This document shows positions 43,797 to 53,610 of a DNA stretch of 64,000 bases, in pieces; the stretch's first letter is position 1, and every line of letters begins with the position of its first letter. The DNA is taken from assembly GCF_902499555.1 (NCBI RefSeq), contig NZ_CABVMM010000003.1, positions 310,001-374,000 of the forward strand, given 5' to 3'. A program made the position numbers and the translations under genes. The DNA is from Mesonia oceanica (lineage in GTDB: Bacteria > Bacteroidota > Bacteroidia > Flavobacteriales > Flavobacteriaceae). Below the pieces are notes generated by a model. The model was not told where the DNA came from and made no database searches. It was given only the letters and a program-made list of their open reading frames with translations.

Positions 43797-46433
43797 TTGA
43801 AGGATTTGTCTACAAAAAAAGCCGCGAAAGTCACTCCGTTAATGAAGCAGTACAACGCTATTAAAGCGAAGTATCCTGATGCGCTACTACTTTTTCGGGT
43901 AGGTGATTTTTATGAAACCTTTGGTGAAGATGCCGTAAAAGCCGCACGTATTTTAAATATTGTGCTTACCAATAGAAACAATGGGGGAGAACGCTCTGAG
44001 CTCGCAGGTTTTCCGTATCATTCCTTAAACACGTATTTGCCAAAACTAGTTAAAGCTGGTGAACGAGTAGCAATTTGCGATCAATTGGAGGATCCCAAAC
44101 AAACGAAAAAGATTGTAAGACGTGGAGTGACAGAATTGGTGACTCCCGGGGTTTCATTGAATGATGAAGTTTTACAAAGCAAAACCAATAATTTTTTGTG
44201 TGCCGTTCATTTTGGAAAGAAAGGATACGGTGTTGGTTTTTTAGATGTTTCTACCGGAGAGTTTTTAACAGCACAGGGAAGCGAAGAATATGTAGATAAA
44301 TTATTACAGAATTTTAATCCGAGTGAGGTTTTAATTCCGAAGAAATTTAAAAAACAATTTACAGAAAATTTCGGGGAAGACTTCCATACCTTTTATTTAG
44401 AAGATTGGGTGTTTCAGCCAGATTACGCCAACGAAACTTTAAATAATCATTTCCAGACCAATTCTTTAAAAGGCTTTGGTATTGAACACTTGGAAAATGG
44501 AATTATCGCTTCCGGTGCCATTCTTTATTATTTAAGTGAAACGCAGCATAACAAATTACAACACATTACTTCTATTGCGAGAATTGCAGAAGAAGAATAT
44601 GTTTGGATGGACCGTTTTACCATTAGAAACTTAGAGCTTTATCAGGCTAACTCTCAACATGCAGTGACGCTGTTGGATGTAATTGATAAAACCATTTCAC
44701 CTATGGGCGGTAGAATGTTGAAGCGCTGGTTGGCGCTTCCGCTTAAAAATACCGAAAAGATCGCACAACGTCATCAAGTGGTGAATCATTTCATGAAAAA
44801 CCATGCGTTTCAACAGGGAATTCAGCAGCAAATTAAAAAGATTGGTGATTTAGAGCGCTTAATCTCCAAAGTAGCAACGCAAAAAATTAATCCGCGGGAA
44901 GTTGTTCAACTTAAAAACTCGTTGAATGCTATTGTTCCCATTAAAGAATTGATAGCAGAAACCGATAATGAAGCTTTAAAAGTATTGGGGGAAAACCTTC
45001 ATGCTTGCGATTTACTTCGAAATAAAATAGAAGAATGCTTGCATGATGAAGCTCCCGTAAATATTGCCAAAGGAAATGCGGTGGCCAATGGTTTTTCTGA
45101 AGAATTGGACGAGCTGCGAAAAATAGCTTTTTCGGGAAAAGATTACCTTGATAAAATGGTGGAGCGGGAAGTAGAAGCTACCGGAATCACCAGTTTAAAA
45201 ATAGCCAGTAATAATGTTTTTGGCTATTATATTGAAGTAAGAAATACACATAAAAGCAAAGTGCCGGAAACTTGGGTGAGAAAGCAAACTCTGGTGAGTT
45301 CTGAGCGTTATATTACCGAAGAATTAAAAGAATACGAAGCCAAAATTTTAGGAGCTGAAGAGAAAATTCATGCATTAGAGCAAGAGATTTTTCAGAAGTT
45401 AATTAGTTGGATTAACGATTATATTAAAGTCGTTCAACAAAACGCGATACTTATTGGACGAATTGATTGTCTATGCTCGTTTGCCCAATTGGCTTTAGAG
45501 GAAAACTACAGCATGCCGCAAATTACCGATGGTTTTGAGTTGAATATTCAATCAGGCCGCCATCCGGTGATAGAAAAGCAATTGCCGGTAGGAGAAGCTT
45601 ATATTACCAATGATATTCAACTCGACCGGGAAGAGCAGCAAATCGTAATGATTACCGGCCCCAACATGAGTGGTAAGTCGGCTATTTTACGTCAGACCGC
45701 ATTAATTGTCCTTCTTGCACAAATGGGAAGTTTTGTTCCTGCCAAAGCCGCAGAAATTGGTTTGGTCGATAAAATTTTTACTAGAGTAGGAGCAAGTGAT
45801 AATATTAGTATGGGCGAATCTACTTTTATGGTGGAGATGAATGAGACCGCTAATATTTTGAATAATATTTCTGAACGTAGTTTGGTTTTATTAGATGAGA
45901 TTGGTCGTGGGACAAGTACGTATGATGGAATTTCTATTGCTTGGGCGATTAGTGAATATTTACATGAGCATCCAGCTCAACCTAAAACGCTTTTTGCCAC
46001 GCACTATCACGAGTTGAATGAGATGACACAAACCTTTGCCCGCATTAAAAACTATAATGTATCTGTAAAAGAATTAAAAGATAATGTGTTATTCCTACGG
46101 AAATTGGTTCCTGGGGGAAGCGAACACAGTTTTGGGATTCATGTAGCGAAAATGGCGGGAATGCCACAACAGGTTTTACATCGCGCCAATAAAATTTTAA
46201 AAAAGCTTGAAAAATCACATGGAAGTGAAGAATTAAGTGGAAAATTAAAAGAAGCTGCTGAAGAAGAACCGCAACTCAGTTTTTTTAAATTAGACGATCC
46301 TTTATTAGAAGAAATCAAAGAAGAAATTTTACATACTGATATTGATACACTTACGCCGGTAGAGGCTTTGATGAAATTAAACGAAATTAAAAGGATGATA
46401 GCTCCGGTAAATCCTGAAGCAAAAAAAGTTTAA
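43797..46433 (+). CDS. mutS: DNA mismatch repair protein MutS
   Basis: The product has 878 residues, of usual length. Mismatch-contact motif [14 protein letters not shown] lies near the N-terminus; the ATPase has Walker [10 protein letters not shown] (from about 621), [19 protein letters not shown] and [11 protein letters not shown]. The start is TTG 43797 ([20 protein letters not shown]); no upstream ATG is in frame. The tRNA pair follows. Confidence 0.96.
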   Translation: MKDLSTKKAAKVTPLMKQYNAIKAKYPDALLLFRVGDFYETFGEDAVKAARILNIVLTNRNNGGERSELAGFPYHSLNTYLPKLVKAGERVAICDQLEDPKQTKKIVRRGVTELVTPGVSLNDEVLQSKTNNFLCAVHFGKKGYGVGFLDVSTGEFLTAQGSEEYVDKLLQNFNPSEVLIPKKFKKQFTENFGEDFHTFYLEDWVFQPDYANETLNNHFQTNSLKGFGIEHLENGIIASGAILYYLSETQHNKLQHITSIARIAEEEYVWMDRFTIRNLELYQANSQHAVTLLDVIDKTISPMGGRMLKRWLALPLKNTEKIAQRHQVVNHFMKNHAFQQGIQQQIKKIGDLERLISKVATQKINPREVVQLKNSLNAIVPIKELIAETDNEALKVLGENLHACDLLRNKIEECLHDEAPVNIAKGNAVANGFSEELDELRKIAFSGKDYLDKMVEREVEATGITSLKIASNNVFGYYIEVRNTHKSKVPETWVRKQTLVSSERYITEELKEYEAKILGAEEKIHALEQEIFQKLISWINDYIKVVQQNAILIGRIDCLCSFAQLALEENYSMPQITDGFELNIQSGRHPVIEKQLPVGEAYITNDIQLDREEQQIVMITGPNMSGKSAILRQTALIVLLAQMGSFVPAKAAEIGLVDKIFTRVGASDNISMGESTFMVEMNETANILNNISERSLVLLDEIGRGTSTYDGISIAWAISEYLHEHPAQPKTLFATHYHELNEMTQTFARIKNYNVSVKELKDNVLFLRKLVPGGSEHSFGIHVAKMAGMPQQVLHRANKILKKLEKSHGSEELSGKLKEAAEEEPQLSFFKLDDPLLEEIKEEILHTDIDTLTPVEALMKLNEIKRMIAPVNPEAKKV

Positions 46434-46451
46434 TTTTTTTGAGAAAAAAGC

Positions 46452-46481
46452 TTGGGCAAAAGAAGAAAAAGATTAAATTTG
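46452..46481 (+). promoter_or_regulatory. Promoter of the tRNA pair
   Basis: TTG (46452-46454), 19-bp spacer, TAAATTTG (46474-46481), matching the Bacteroidota consensus. It lies 43 bp before tRNA-Gly. Confidence 0.7.
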
Positions 46482-46523
46482 CATCCGCATTTGAGCAATA
46501 ACGTTCTTTAAAATATGCTTAAC

Positions 46524-46596
46524 GCGAAAATAGCTCAGTTGGTAGAGCGCCACCTTGCCAAGGTGGAGGTCGCGGGTTCGAATCCCGTTTTTCGCT
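46524..46596 (+). tRNA. tRNA-Gly(GCC)
   Basis: 73 nt. Acceptor GCGAAAA (46524-46530) pairs with TTTTCGC (46589-46595), discriminator T. The anticodon is GCC in CTTGCCAAG; the T-arm is GCGGGTTCGAATCCCGT. CCA is not encoded. Confidence 0.96.
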
Positions 46597-46633
46597 CTAA
46601 GTACAAAACAGCCTAATAAACTAAAAAATATAG

Positions 46634-46717
46634 GCTCGGGTGGTGGAATTGGTAGACACGTTGGACTTAAAATCCAATGAACATTAGTTCGTACGGGTTC
46701 AAGTCCCGTCCCGAGTA
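46634..46717 (+). tRNA. tRNA-Leu(UAA)
   Basis: 84 nt, with the long variable arm typical of class II. Acceptor GCTCGGG (46634-46640) pairs with CCCGAGT (46710-46716), one wobble; discriminator A. The anticodon TAA is in GGACTTAAAATCC. It lies 37 bp after tRNA-Gly. Confidence 0.95.
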
Positions 46718-46720
46718 CTC

Positions 46721-46758
46721 AAACCCTCTTTAATCTTTTGATTTTAGAGGGTTTTTTT
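46721..46758 (+). terminator. Terminator of the tRNA operon
   Basis: AAACCCTCT (46721-46729) and AGAGGGTTT (46746-46754) form a perfect stem around a 16-nt loop, followed by TTTT. Confidence 0.85.
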
Positions 46759-46771
46759 GTTTTCAAATATT

Positions 46772-46805
46772 TTTGATTTACGCGTTGATAGCTTTATTAT
46801 ATTTG
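46772..46805 (+). promoter_or_regulatory. Candidate promoter of the TM1410-like lipoprotein gene
   Basis: TTTG (46772-46775), 22-bp spacer, TATATTTG (46798-46805). The -7 box is a full match and the spacing is slightly long. The ATG follows 16 bp later. Confidence 0.5.
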
Positions 46806-46821
46806 ACTACCTCAAATAACG

Positions 46822-47814
46822 ATGATGAAAAAATTAGGAATTGCTTTATGGATAATGATCATGTTATGTTTAAGCTGTAGCGAATCAGACGACGCTACCG
46901 TAGAAGATAACAATAACATAGATTACGCACAAGAAATGCGAGATTTGGTAATGCAGATAAGTATTTCAGCAAAAACCGAAAATGCTAATTTTCTTATTAT
47001 ACCTCAAAATGGAATTGAAATTATCACAGAGAATCAAATGGCTTCAGGGGTTTTAAACCAACCTTACTTAAATGCAATTGATGGAGTGGGACAGGAAGAT
47101 CTTAATTATGGTTATGACGATATTAACGAGCAAACTCCTGCAGGGGTAAATGAAGAGCTAAATGAATTTTTACAATTACTAAAAGCTGCAAATAAAGAAA
47201 TTTTAGTAACCGATTATTGCTTTACGCAATCGAAAGTAAATGATGCCTATCAACGAAACCTTCAGCATAATTATATTCCGTTTATAGCACCCGATCGAGA
47301 GTTAAATACAATCCCTGCACTTTTAGAGGAGCTTCCTGGGGAAAATGCTAATGAGATCAATTCGTTTTCAGAGGTGAAAAACTTTTTATATTTATTGAAT
47401 ACCGAAAATTTTTCTTCAAAAGCAAATTTCATTCAGCAGATACAGCAAACCAATTATGATTTATTGATTACCGATTTATTTTTTCAAGGAGATTTAGAGT
47501 TTTCTAACGAAGAAATCAATCAATTGAAAGTAAAAGCCAATGGAGGAAAACGATTAGTAGTTGCTTATTTCTCTATAGGTGAAGCAGAAGATTACCGTTA
47601 TTATTGGAAAGAGAGTTGGAATAACAATTTACCCGACTTTATTGAAGCAGAAAACCCTGATTGGGAAGGGAATTTTAAAGTAAACTATTGGGATGCTGGA
47701 TGGCAAGAGATTTTGTATGGAAATGAAAATGCCTACCTTTCTAAAATCTTGAATGCTGGTTTTGATGGTACTTATTTAGATATTATTGATGCTTATCAAT
47801 ATTTTCAAGAATAG
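46822..47814 (+). CDS. TM1410/GH114-like glycoside-hydrolase-fold lipoprotein
   Basis: The 330-residue product has the lipobox MLCLSCSES and a TIM-barrel domain of the MJ1477/TM1410 type related to GH114 (endo-alpha-1,4-polygalactosaminidase): YDLLITDLFFQG, KRLVVAYFSIGEAEDYRYYW, NYWDAGWQEILYG and AGFDGTYLDIIDAYQYF with the terminal acidic residues. The substrate is unknown, perhaps an amino-sugar exopolysaccharide. Its last 43 bases are duplicated at 48468-48510. An ATG at 46825 is an equal start. Confidence 0.85.
   Translation: MMKKLGIALWIMIMLCLSCSESDDATVEDNNNIDYAQEMRDLVMQISISAKTENANFLIIPQNGIEIITENQMASGVLNQPYLNAIDGVGQEDLNYGYDDINEQTPAGVNEELNEFLQLLKAANKEILVTDYCFTQSKVNDAYQRNLQHNYIPFIAPDRELNTIPALLEELPGENANEINSFSEVKNFLYLLNTENFSSKANFIQQIQQTNYDLLITDLFFQGDLEFSNEEINQLKVKANGGKRLVVAYFSIGEAEDYRYYWKESWNNNLPDFIEAENPDWEGNFKVNYWDAGWQEILYGNENAYLSKILNAGFDGTYLDIIDAYQYFQE
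47772..47814. repeat. 3' end of TM1410-like gene, direct repeat copy 1
   Basis: The 43 bases from TTATTTAGATATTATTGATG to the stop codon recur at 48468-48510 with one difference (A to C). Weak likeness continues past the stop. Confidence 0.9.
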
Positions 47815-47865
47815 AAAGAATTCTGTGTTGACTGTTTTTTTGCTCCAACTATTTTTTAACTAAAA

Positions 47866-47887
47866 ACAGCCGCTATATTGCGGCTGT
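47866..47887 (-). terminator. Terminator after the cysteine-rich secreted gene
   Basis: ACAGCCGC (47866-47873), loop TATATT, GCGGCTGT (47880-47887); in the minus-strand transcript the stem is followed by TTTTTA. Confidence 0.8.
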
Positions 47888-47909
47888 GAACTAATCTTTT
47901 TAAAAATAA

Positions 47910-48356
47910 TTAATTTATTTCTATTTTTGATTCATCTGAAGCTAGTGATCCGGAACCACAATCCAACCAATCTCCTGAAATATAATCGTTTTGAGAATTA
48001 CAGTCCACAAATGTTCCTCCATTTGTTGGATAATTAGAAGATGTGCAAGAATAACCATTACAACTACTGTTAGGACTACCTATTCTAAAACCGCCAGCAT
48101 TTCCTGATGATGAACAATTATCGGAAGATAATAATATATTTACGCTTTTAGGTTTGATTCCGGATGGTAAATAAATTGAATTATTTGATCCCGAATCAAC
48201 ATTTAATGTGTATAACATAAATGGATTTTCACAATCAGCGTTGCGTACTGTAAAAATCAGGTGCGCATCATAGCTTGAAGAATTTTCTACAATTACTGTG
48301 TCCGAATATGAGGACATACCAATAAATAAGGCTAGTAGTAATAAAATTTTTTTCAT
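47910..48356 (-). CDS. Small cysteine-rich secreted protein
   Basis: The 148-residue product has a signal peptide (ILLLLALFIGMSSYSDT). The mature protein is rich in Ser, Asn, Gly and Cys (CNGYSCTSSNYPTNGG; at least eight cysteines), suggesting disulfide bonds and a surface or secreted role. No family recognised. It lies between the two copies of the 43-bp direct repeat, so it may have been inserted with that segment. Confidence 0.65.
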   Translation of the reverse strand: MKKILLLLALFIGMSSYSDTVIVENSSSYDAHLIFTVRNADCENPFMLYTLNVDSGSNNSIYLPSGIKPKSVNILLSSDNCSSSGNAGGFRIGSPNSSCNGYSCTSSNYPTNGGTFVDCNSQNDYISGDWLDCGSGSLASDESKIEIN

Positions 48357-48669
48357 AATATAAAAGTTTTAAAGGTTAATAACATTTAAATATATAAATA
48401 AAAATTAAATAAACCGATAAAAACACTTATTTATCGATTAAGCGTTTTAAGGAGGGGGTAATTGTGGTTATTTAGATATTATTGATGCTTATCAATCTTT
48501 TCAAGAATAGAAGGGATTCAGTTTTTGGAGCTACTTTTTTTATTTTTTGTCTCGTTTTTTTGTTTAGTGATAGGGAATCAGAGATTTGAATGTGGAAATG
48601 AGACAATTTGAAATGAAGAGTGATTAAATTCATTCATTCTTCTTAATTTTACCTTCAAATTGTAGCGAT
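48357..48669. other. Spacer with a gene-end remnant
   Basis: 313 bp between the divergent cysteine-rich gene and the channel gene. It holds an imperfect hairpin (AAAACACTTA ... TAAGCGTTTT near 48418) and the duplicate of the TM1410-like gene end at 48468-48510. Nothing else is recognised. Confidence 0.6.
48468..48510 (+). pseudogene. Remnant of a TM1410-like gene 3' end
   Basis: The segment still encodes the terminal YLDIIDAYQSFQE and stop of the gene at 46822-47814, with one change (Tyr to Ser codon). Upstream sequence has no matching gene body. It is either the tail of a deleted tandem paralogue or a repeat produced by an insertion. Confidence 0.75.
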
Positions 48670-49743
48670 ATGAAGTTTTTTAGGCAATTATTATTTCTTC
48701 AGTTTTTACTCTTTGGGGTTTTTACCTCAGCACAAGACACCATTCAAAATCAATCTCCAGAAAAATATATGATAGGGATTGCACCAACCCCACCTTTTGT
48801 AGAAAAATCACCTAATGGATTTTCAGGATTGAGTATCGCCTCTTGGGAGATGGTTAATAAAAAGTTAGGTTGGGACTATGAATACAAAACCTATAATTCT
48901 TTAGCTGAATTGCTTCACGCCGTAGAACAAGGAGAAGTAGATTTTAGTATTAATCCCATCACCGTTACCGACCAACGCATGACGAAAATGGATTTTTCGC
49001 AACCTTATTTTATTTCACATACGGCTATTGCCCAGAAGAAAAAATCGAATGCTTTAGCAGTAGTAAAAAACTTATGGAGCTGGAAGTTTATCTCGGCAAT
49101 TCTGGTGCTTATTGGTGTTATTTTTGTTTTCGGGTTTTTGGTTTGGATTTTTGAACGGAAAAAGAATCCCGAAGAGTTTGGCGGCAAAGGTTTTCAAGGG
49201 ATCAAAGAAGGGTTTTGGTGGAGTGCTGTAACGATGACTACCGTGGGATACGGCGATAAATCTCCTCAAACCACCGGTGGCCGTGTGATTGGTTTGGTAT
49301 GGATGTTTATGGCCATCATTATCATTTCCAGTTTAACGGCAAGTATTGCTTCTGCTTTAACGGTAGAAAGCATCAATAATGAAATTAATTCTGTCGCAGA
49401 TTTAGACCGCTTTAATGTGGTAACGGTAGGGAGTTCAAGTTCAGAGGAATTTTTAAATATGTATCAAATTAATCATGGCGAGGTGGCAAATGGAGCGAGC
49501 GGAATAGCATACTTGGTAGATCATCCCAATGATTTGTTTATTTACGATCAGCCTATTTTAACCTACGAGGTTGAACGTCAGCAATTGCAGGATGAGATTC
49601 AAGTATTAAAAAAAACCTTAAAGAAAGATTATTTCAGTTATAGCTTTCCGAAGAATTCAACATTAATAAAACAAGTAGATCCCGTTTTAATCAGTGCCAT
49701 GAAAACTATGGAATGGAGCCGATTGATGGAGAATTATAATTAA
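48670..49743 (+). CDS. Prokaryotic ligand-gated potassium channel (GluR0-like)
   Basis: The product has 357 residues: a signal peptide (about 1-21), then a periplasmic solute-binding domain split around the pore. Lobe 1 contains [14 protein letters not shown] and [20 protein letters not shown]. Two membrane segments (about 137-160 and 210-232) flank a pore helix with the potassium filter TVGYGD (191-196), preceded by GFWWSAVTM. The second half of the binding domain follows. This is the layout of bacterial ionotropic glutamate receptors such as Synechocystis GluR0. Ligand unknown. Confidence 0.93.
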   Translation: MKFFRQLLFLQFLLFGVFTSAQDTIQNQSPEKYMIGIAPTPPFVEKSPNGFSGLSIASWEMVNKKLGWDYEYKTYNSLAELLHAVEQGEVDFSINPITVTDQRMTKMDFSQPYFISHTAIAQKKKSNALAVVKNLWSWKFISAILVLIGVIFVFGFLVWIFERKKNPEEFGGKGFQGIKEGFWWSAVTMTTVGYGDKSPQTTGGRVIGLVWMFMAIIIISSLTASIASALTVESINNEINSVADLDRFNVVTVGSSSSEEFLNMYQINHGEVANGASGIAYLVDHPNDLFIYDQPILTYEVERQQLQDEIQVLKKTLKKDYFSYSFPKNSTLIKQVDPVLISAMKTMEWSRLMENYN

Positions 49744-49744
49744 G

Positions 49745-50272
49745 ATGGAACAGGATAAAATTTTCACCAATAACTATTACTTACGAAATATTGAAGAAAG
49801 CGACCTTGAAAGTGTTTACCAAGGGCTTTCTAATCCTGCCGTAATTGAAAACTACGGAATTAGTTATTCTTCTTTGGAAGAAACAAAAGAACAAATGAAA
49901 TGGTTTCGTAATTTGGAAGTTTCCGGTAGCGGAAAGTGGTTTGCCATCTGTGATGTAACCTCTGATGAATTCTTAGGAGCTGGTGGATTAAATGATTTAA
50001 TTGAAGAGCATCAAAAAGCAGAAATTGGTTTGTGGCTGTTACCCGAACATTGGGGAAGAGGTATTTTACAAGAAATAATGCCAAAGATTGTGGATTACGG
50101 ATTTGAAAAACTAAACCTTCATCGGATTGAAGGTTTTGTAGAAAGCAATAATACAAAGTGCCGTAAGGCCATGGCAAAAACCGGATTTATCCATGAAGGT
50201 ACGATGGTTGATTGTGAAAAGAAAAACGGAAAATGGATTAGTCTTGCTATTTATGCGATTTTAAAGAAGTAA
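49745..50272 (+). CDS. RimJ/RimL-type GNAT acetyltransferase
   Basis: The 175-residue product has the GNAT_3 pattern: NYYLRNIEESDLESVYQGLS, IGLWLLPEHWGRGILQEIMP, LNLHRIEGFVESNNTKCRKA. It probably acetylates an amino group of a protein or small molecule. It starts one base after the channel stop and overlaps the convergent phosphodiesterase gene by 26 bp. Confidence 0.9.
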   Translation: MEQDKIFTNNYYLRNIEESDLESVYQGLSNPAVIENYGISYSSLEETKEQMKWFRNLEVSGSGKWFAICDVTSDEFLGAGGLNDLIEEHQKAEIGLWLLPEHWGRGILQEIMPKIVDYGFEKLNLHRIEGFVESNNTKCRKAMAKTGFIHEGTMVDCEKKNGKWISLAIYAILKK

Positions 50273-51077
50273 TAGCCCGTTCGGGATAATCTGTAATAAT
50301 TCCATTCACCTTAAAATCAAGCATCTTTAAAATGGCTTGTTTTTTATTTACCGTCCAAGGAATTACAGCGATGTTTTCTTGCTGAATTTCCTCGACCATA
50401 CTTTTGTGAGAAAGAAGTGGGTAAAAAGGACTGTAAATATCTGGTTGAAAACTTAAAAGGTTTTTGTTTTGTTCATAATTACCCGTTTCAACCAAGTAGG
50501 CAAGTTTAAAATCTGAAAAATGGAGATGAATTTCTTCTAGAATGTTCACATCAAAAGACTGTAAAATTACTCGATGCTGTACATGTTTATTTTTCAAAAC
50601 TTCTGTAACTAATGCTACAAATTCTTTGGGTGATGGCTGTGACTTTCCATATTCTTTTGCTTCAGATTTAATTTCGATATTGTATTTTACAGCAGGTATT
50701 TTTTCCTTTTTTATAAAAGCTTCAACGGTATCAATTACTTCTGTCAGTAATGGCTTATAGGCTTTCATGTTTTTTTGCTGCAGAAATTTTTTATTTCCTT
50801 TAGAACCTGAATCAAATTGCTTTATGCTGTCATAATTCATTTGAAAAAGGTTGAAGTCTTTTTCATTTTCTTTAGAAATAGGTTCCCCGTTAGGCTGAAG
50901 CATATAAAGTGAAGACATAAAAGGTTCGTGAGAAACCACGACTTGATGATCTTTAGAGATAACGACATCCATTTCTATTACATCTACGCCTTTTTTTATA
51001 GCACTCAAAAATGCCGGAATAGTATTTTCTGGAAAATTGCCACGATCGCCACGGTGTCCTTGAATTTCTACGTTCAT
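50247..51077 (-). CDS. Glycerophosphodiester phosphodiesterase
   Basis: The 276-residue product is a GDPD TIM barrel with the catalytic HRGDRGNFPENTIPAF, metal ligands in VDVIEMDVVISKD and VVSHEP, and the late IPWTVNKKQAILKM...GIITDYP. It releases sn-glycerol 3-phosphate from glycerophosphodiesters. No signal peptide is visible, so it is probably cytoplasmic. Confidence 0.92.
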   Translation of the reverse strand: MNVEIQGHRGDRGNFPENTIPAFLSAIKKGVDVIEMDVVISKDHQVVVSHEPFMSSLYMLQPNGEPISKENEKDFNLFQMNYDSIKQFDSGSKGNKKFLQQKNMKAYKPLLTEVIDTVEAFIKKEKIPAVKYNIEIKSEAKEYGKSQPSPKEFVALVTEVLKNKHVQHRVILQSFDVNILEEIHLHFSDFKLAYLVETGNYEQNKNLLSFQPDIYSPFYPLLSHKSMVEEIQQENIAVIPWTVNKKQAILKMLDFKVNGIITDYPERAITSLKSHK

Positions 51078-51138
51078 AATTAACCCCTGAAATTTTAATT
51101 GAAAGATAGGGATAAAAACAATACAGGAAGTGTGAAAA

Positions 51139-52227
51139 TTAGAGGTTAAAACTTCTAAAAATCATGTGTTGATAAGCCGTCTGCAAATCCTGAAATTGTT
51201 TTTGAATTTCGGCTGTTTTTTCAATAGCATCCATCCCAAGAAGTGGGATGATTGCACAAGCTTCAGCATAACAATAGTCTGCTAAATTTTGACCGGAATT
51301 CATGAGTTCGTCCTGCAAAGTGTTTTTTTGCTGAAGATGGCTGTTCCAACTTTTTTCGACTACTTGATAAAATGTATCCGAACGCTTTTCAATTTCAATT
51401 TTTACTTTTTCTATCTTTTTTGAAATCAACTGAAAACGTTCTGGTTGGTAGGTTTGCCAAACGTCCTTTTTTGTGGTTAGAAAGTTTTCAGCATCGTGGA
51501 AAAGACTTTTGGTGATACCTGTAATTACCGGTGCAAAACATGCCATTGCAAATCCCAAAAAGGAATAAGTAGAAATAGGATAATTGTTTTTTCTAGGCGG
51601 TTGTGATAAATCGAAAAAATAATTTTTTGGAATAAGTGCTTTCTCTACTTCAATAGAATGACTACAAGTAAGTGGTAGGCCAATTGCATTCCAGTCCTGT
51701 TTGATTTTTGCCAAAGAAGTTGGGATAATGAAGGCTTGTGGTTTTTTGTCTACTAAGGTAACGGCAGTAAAAAAAGATGCTTGTTCAGAGCCACTACAGT
51801 ATTTCCAATTTCCAGTTATTTCAAAACCGTTTTCAGCAGGTTTTGCTTGGTCGCAAGGTTTTCCACTTCCCGCTACTATGGCATTTTCAGCTGAAAAATA
51901 CTGCTGGGCAATTTCTTCATCGCAATAATCGGCAAAATAAGCGCCACCAACGCCAATACCTAATAACCAGCCCCAATTTCCGTCTAGAAAAGAAGCATTT
52001 TCAATCCATTTTGCGCCTTGGTGTAAATCTAAGGCCAAACCTTGATAATCTTCAGCTAGAAATAGTTTGAAAAGCTTGCCTTGGTAATGATGTGTTAAAG
52101 CCTCTTTAGAAAGTTGTCCCTGCGGTTTTAGATTCTGCTGAAAAAAGAACTGCTGAAAGATCAAGCGGTTTTTATGAAGCCATTCTGTGTTGTTTTGCTG
52201 AATAGCTTCTATAGCTGCTTTCCACAT
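51139..52227 (-). CDS. Acyl-CoA dehydrogenase-like flavoprotein
   Basis: The 362-residue product has the family layout: N-terminal helices, FAD-contact segment GNWKYCSGSEQASFFTAVTL and a C-terminal helical bundle. It is shorter and more divergent than classical acyl-CoA dehydrogenases, and resembles the hydroxylase/oxygenase-like members. Substrate unknown. It starts 7 bp after the LacI-type gene, so the two are probably co-transcribed. Confidence 0.8.
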   Translation of the reverse strand: MWKAAIEAIQQNNTEWLHKNRLIFQQFFFQQNLKPQGQLSKEALTHHYQGKLFKLFLAEDYQGLALDLHQGAKWIENASFLDGNWGWLLGIGVGGAYFADYCDEEIAQQYFSAENAIVAGSGKPCDQAKPAENGFEITGNWKYCSGSEQASFFTAVTLVDKKPQAFIIPTSLAKIKQDWNAIGLPLTCSHSIEVEKALIPKNYFFDLSQPPRKNNYPISTYSFLGFAMACFAPVITGITKSLFHDAENFLTTKKDVWQTYQPERFQLISKKIEKVKIEIEKRSDTFYQVVEKSWNSHLQQKNTLQDELMNSGQNLADYCYAEACAIIPLLGMDAIEKTAEIQKQFQDLQTAYQHMIFRSFNL

Positions 52228-52234
52228 AAATTGC

Positions 52235-53245
52235 TTATTTGGAAGTGTCTTTTACTACAATTTCGGTTTTAATAACTTCTTTTTTAATTTTAGAAGAATC
52301 ATCCTTTAAACTGTTAATAAGTAATTCAACTGCTTTTTCTCCAACTTTTTCAGGAAATTGATTAATGTAAGAAATCTGCGGGTATTGTAATTCGTTATGG
52401 CGCTTGTTAACGTAACCAATAAGCGAAATTTCATCAATATACTTAAGACTGGTTTTACTGATGGCAGCATTGGCGATAAGGGTAGATTCTATATCGGCAC
52501 CAAGAATCGCATCAATTTTAGGAAGCTCTTTATTGGTAATCCTCTCTTCAATTTTTTTGCGTAAATCATCCATTTCGTGCTCTTCAATCACCTCACCATC
52601 AATATTTGTATGGTTTTCTATAAAAGAATTAAAGGTCTTTCTTCGGGTTTTTCCTACCGAAAGCCAACCAATGGAGGAAACAAACAAAATATTTTTGGCT
52701 TGGGTTTCTTGAAAATGTGCACAAGCTTTTAAAATACTTTGGTCGTCATCTACAGAAACCGAATTGTAATTTAATTCTTCATGAAGTCGGTCGAAGGTCA
52801 CTAATGAAGTGGTTTCTGCAATATTTTTAATGTGTTCAAATTCTTTTAAAACAAATGTTTCTTCAGAAGGGCACATAATAATACCTTCGGCCATTCCATT
52901 GGCTAAAATCTTTAAACTTTCTTTCTCTTCTTTCGATTTTTCACCGGTAAAAAAAGTAATAATTCGGTAGCCTTTTGTCTTTGCAGTGATTTCAATATTC
53001 TTTAAAACTTCAGCTAAAAATGAGTTTTGTATATCTGGAATAATCACTCCGATATTAAAAGTAGATTGGTTTTTTAAACTCACCGCAATGTGATTGGGCG
53101 TATAACCGTAAAATTTAGCTAGTTCTTTAACCTTCTTTTTGGTTTTTTCGCTAATCTCCGGACTGTCATTCATTGCTTTCGACACAGTAGAAACCGAAAC
53201 CATTAAGATTTTGGCAATTTCTTTAATCGTAATTTTCTTCTTCAT
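52235..53245 (-). CDS. LacI-family transcriptional regulator
   Basis: The product has 336 residues. The N-terminal LacI helix-turn-helix and hinge are TIKEIAKILMVSVSTVSKAM and YGYTPNHIAVSLKNQ; the periplasmic-binding-like domain has FNIGVIIPDIQNSFLAEVLK. It binds a small ligand, usually a sugar. The downstream acyl-CoA dehydrogenase-like gene is an unusual partner. Confidence 0.93.
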   Translation of the reverse strand: MKKKITIKEIAKILMVSVSTVSKAMNDSPEISEKTKKKVKELAKFYGYTPNHIAVSLKNQSTFNIGVIIPDIQNSFLAEVLKNIEITAKTKGYRIITFFTGEKSKEEKESLKILANGMAEGIIMCPSEETFVLKEFEHIKNIAETTSLVTFDRLHEELNYNSVSVDDDQSILKACAHFQETQAKNILFVSSIGWLSVGKTRRKTFNSFIENHTNIDGEVIEEHEMDDLRKKIEERITNKELPKIDAILGADIESTLIANAAISKTSLKYIDEISLIGYVNKRHNELQYPQISYINQFPEKVGEKAVELLINSLKDDSSKIKKEVIKTEIVVKDTSK

Positions 53246-53409
53246 ACCTATTTAATTTATAACCGGAGTTATGCAAAACTTCAAAAATACTAAAAATACA
53301 ATTTTCTTGTATGCTTTAAAGTGAAGTAATAACAAAAACTAAAAGTTTTAATAAACATTTGAAAAGGTTTGAGCCTTTACCTAATTTCAAAGTTTTTTAA
53401 AATTTACTC

Positions 53410-53610
53410 ATGAAATTAACTGGGATTTATGTAGATGAACGAACAATGCATGTGGTAACCCCACAAAAAGATTTACCAATGTATGCGTTGGGACATATTA
53501 ACAATGGGATGCTTTTAGATGTGAATTCAGTTTGGTTTAATGTAAAAACCGCAATGATTGCTGCTAAAGATATTTTATTTAAAATACAGATGAATGACCG
53601 TATTTATTGA
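53410..53610 (+). CDS. Small protein of unknown function
   Basis: The 66-residue product has no signal or membrane segment (MKLTGIYVDERTMHVVTPQK, then MYALGHINNGMLLDVNSVWF). No family recognised. The gene overlaps the start of the AEC transporter by 17 bp in another frame, suggesting coupled translation. Confidence 0.6.
   Translation: MKLTGIYVDERTMHVVTPQKDLPMYALGHINNGMLLDVNSVWFNVKTAMIAAKDILFKIQMNDRIY

Noticed and set aside
43773-43799. TAAATTTG before mutS as a promoter
   Set aside because: The box overlaps the TTG start codon and the upstream TTG is only 16 bp away. It would make the message lack its start, so chance is more likely.
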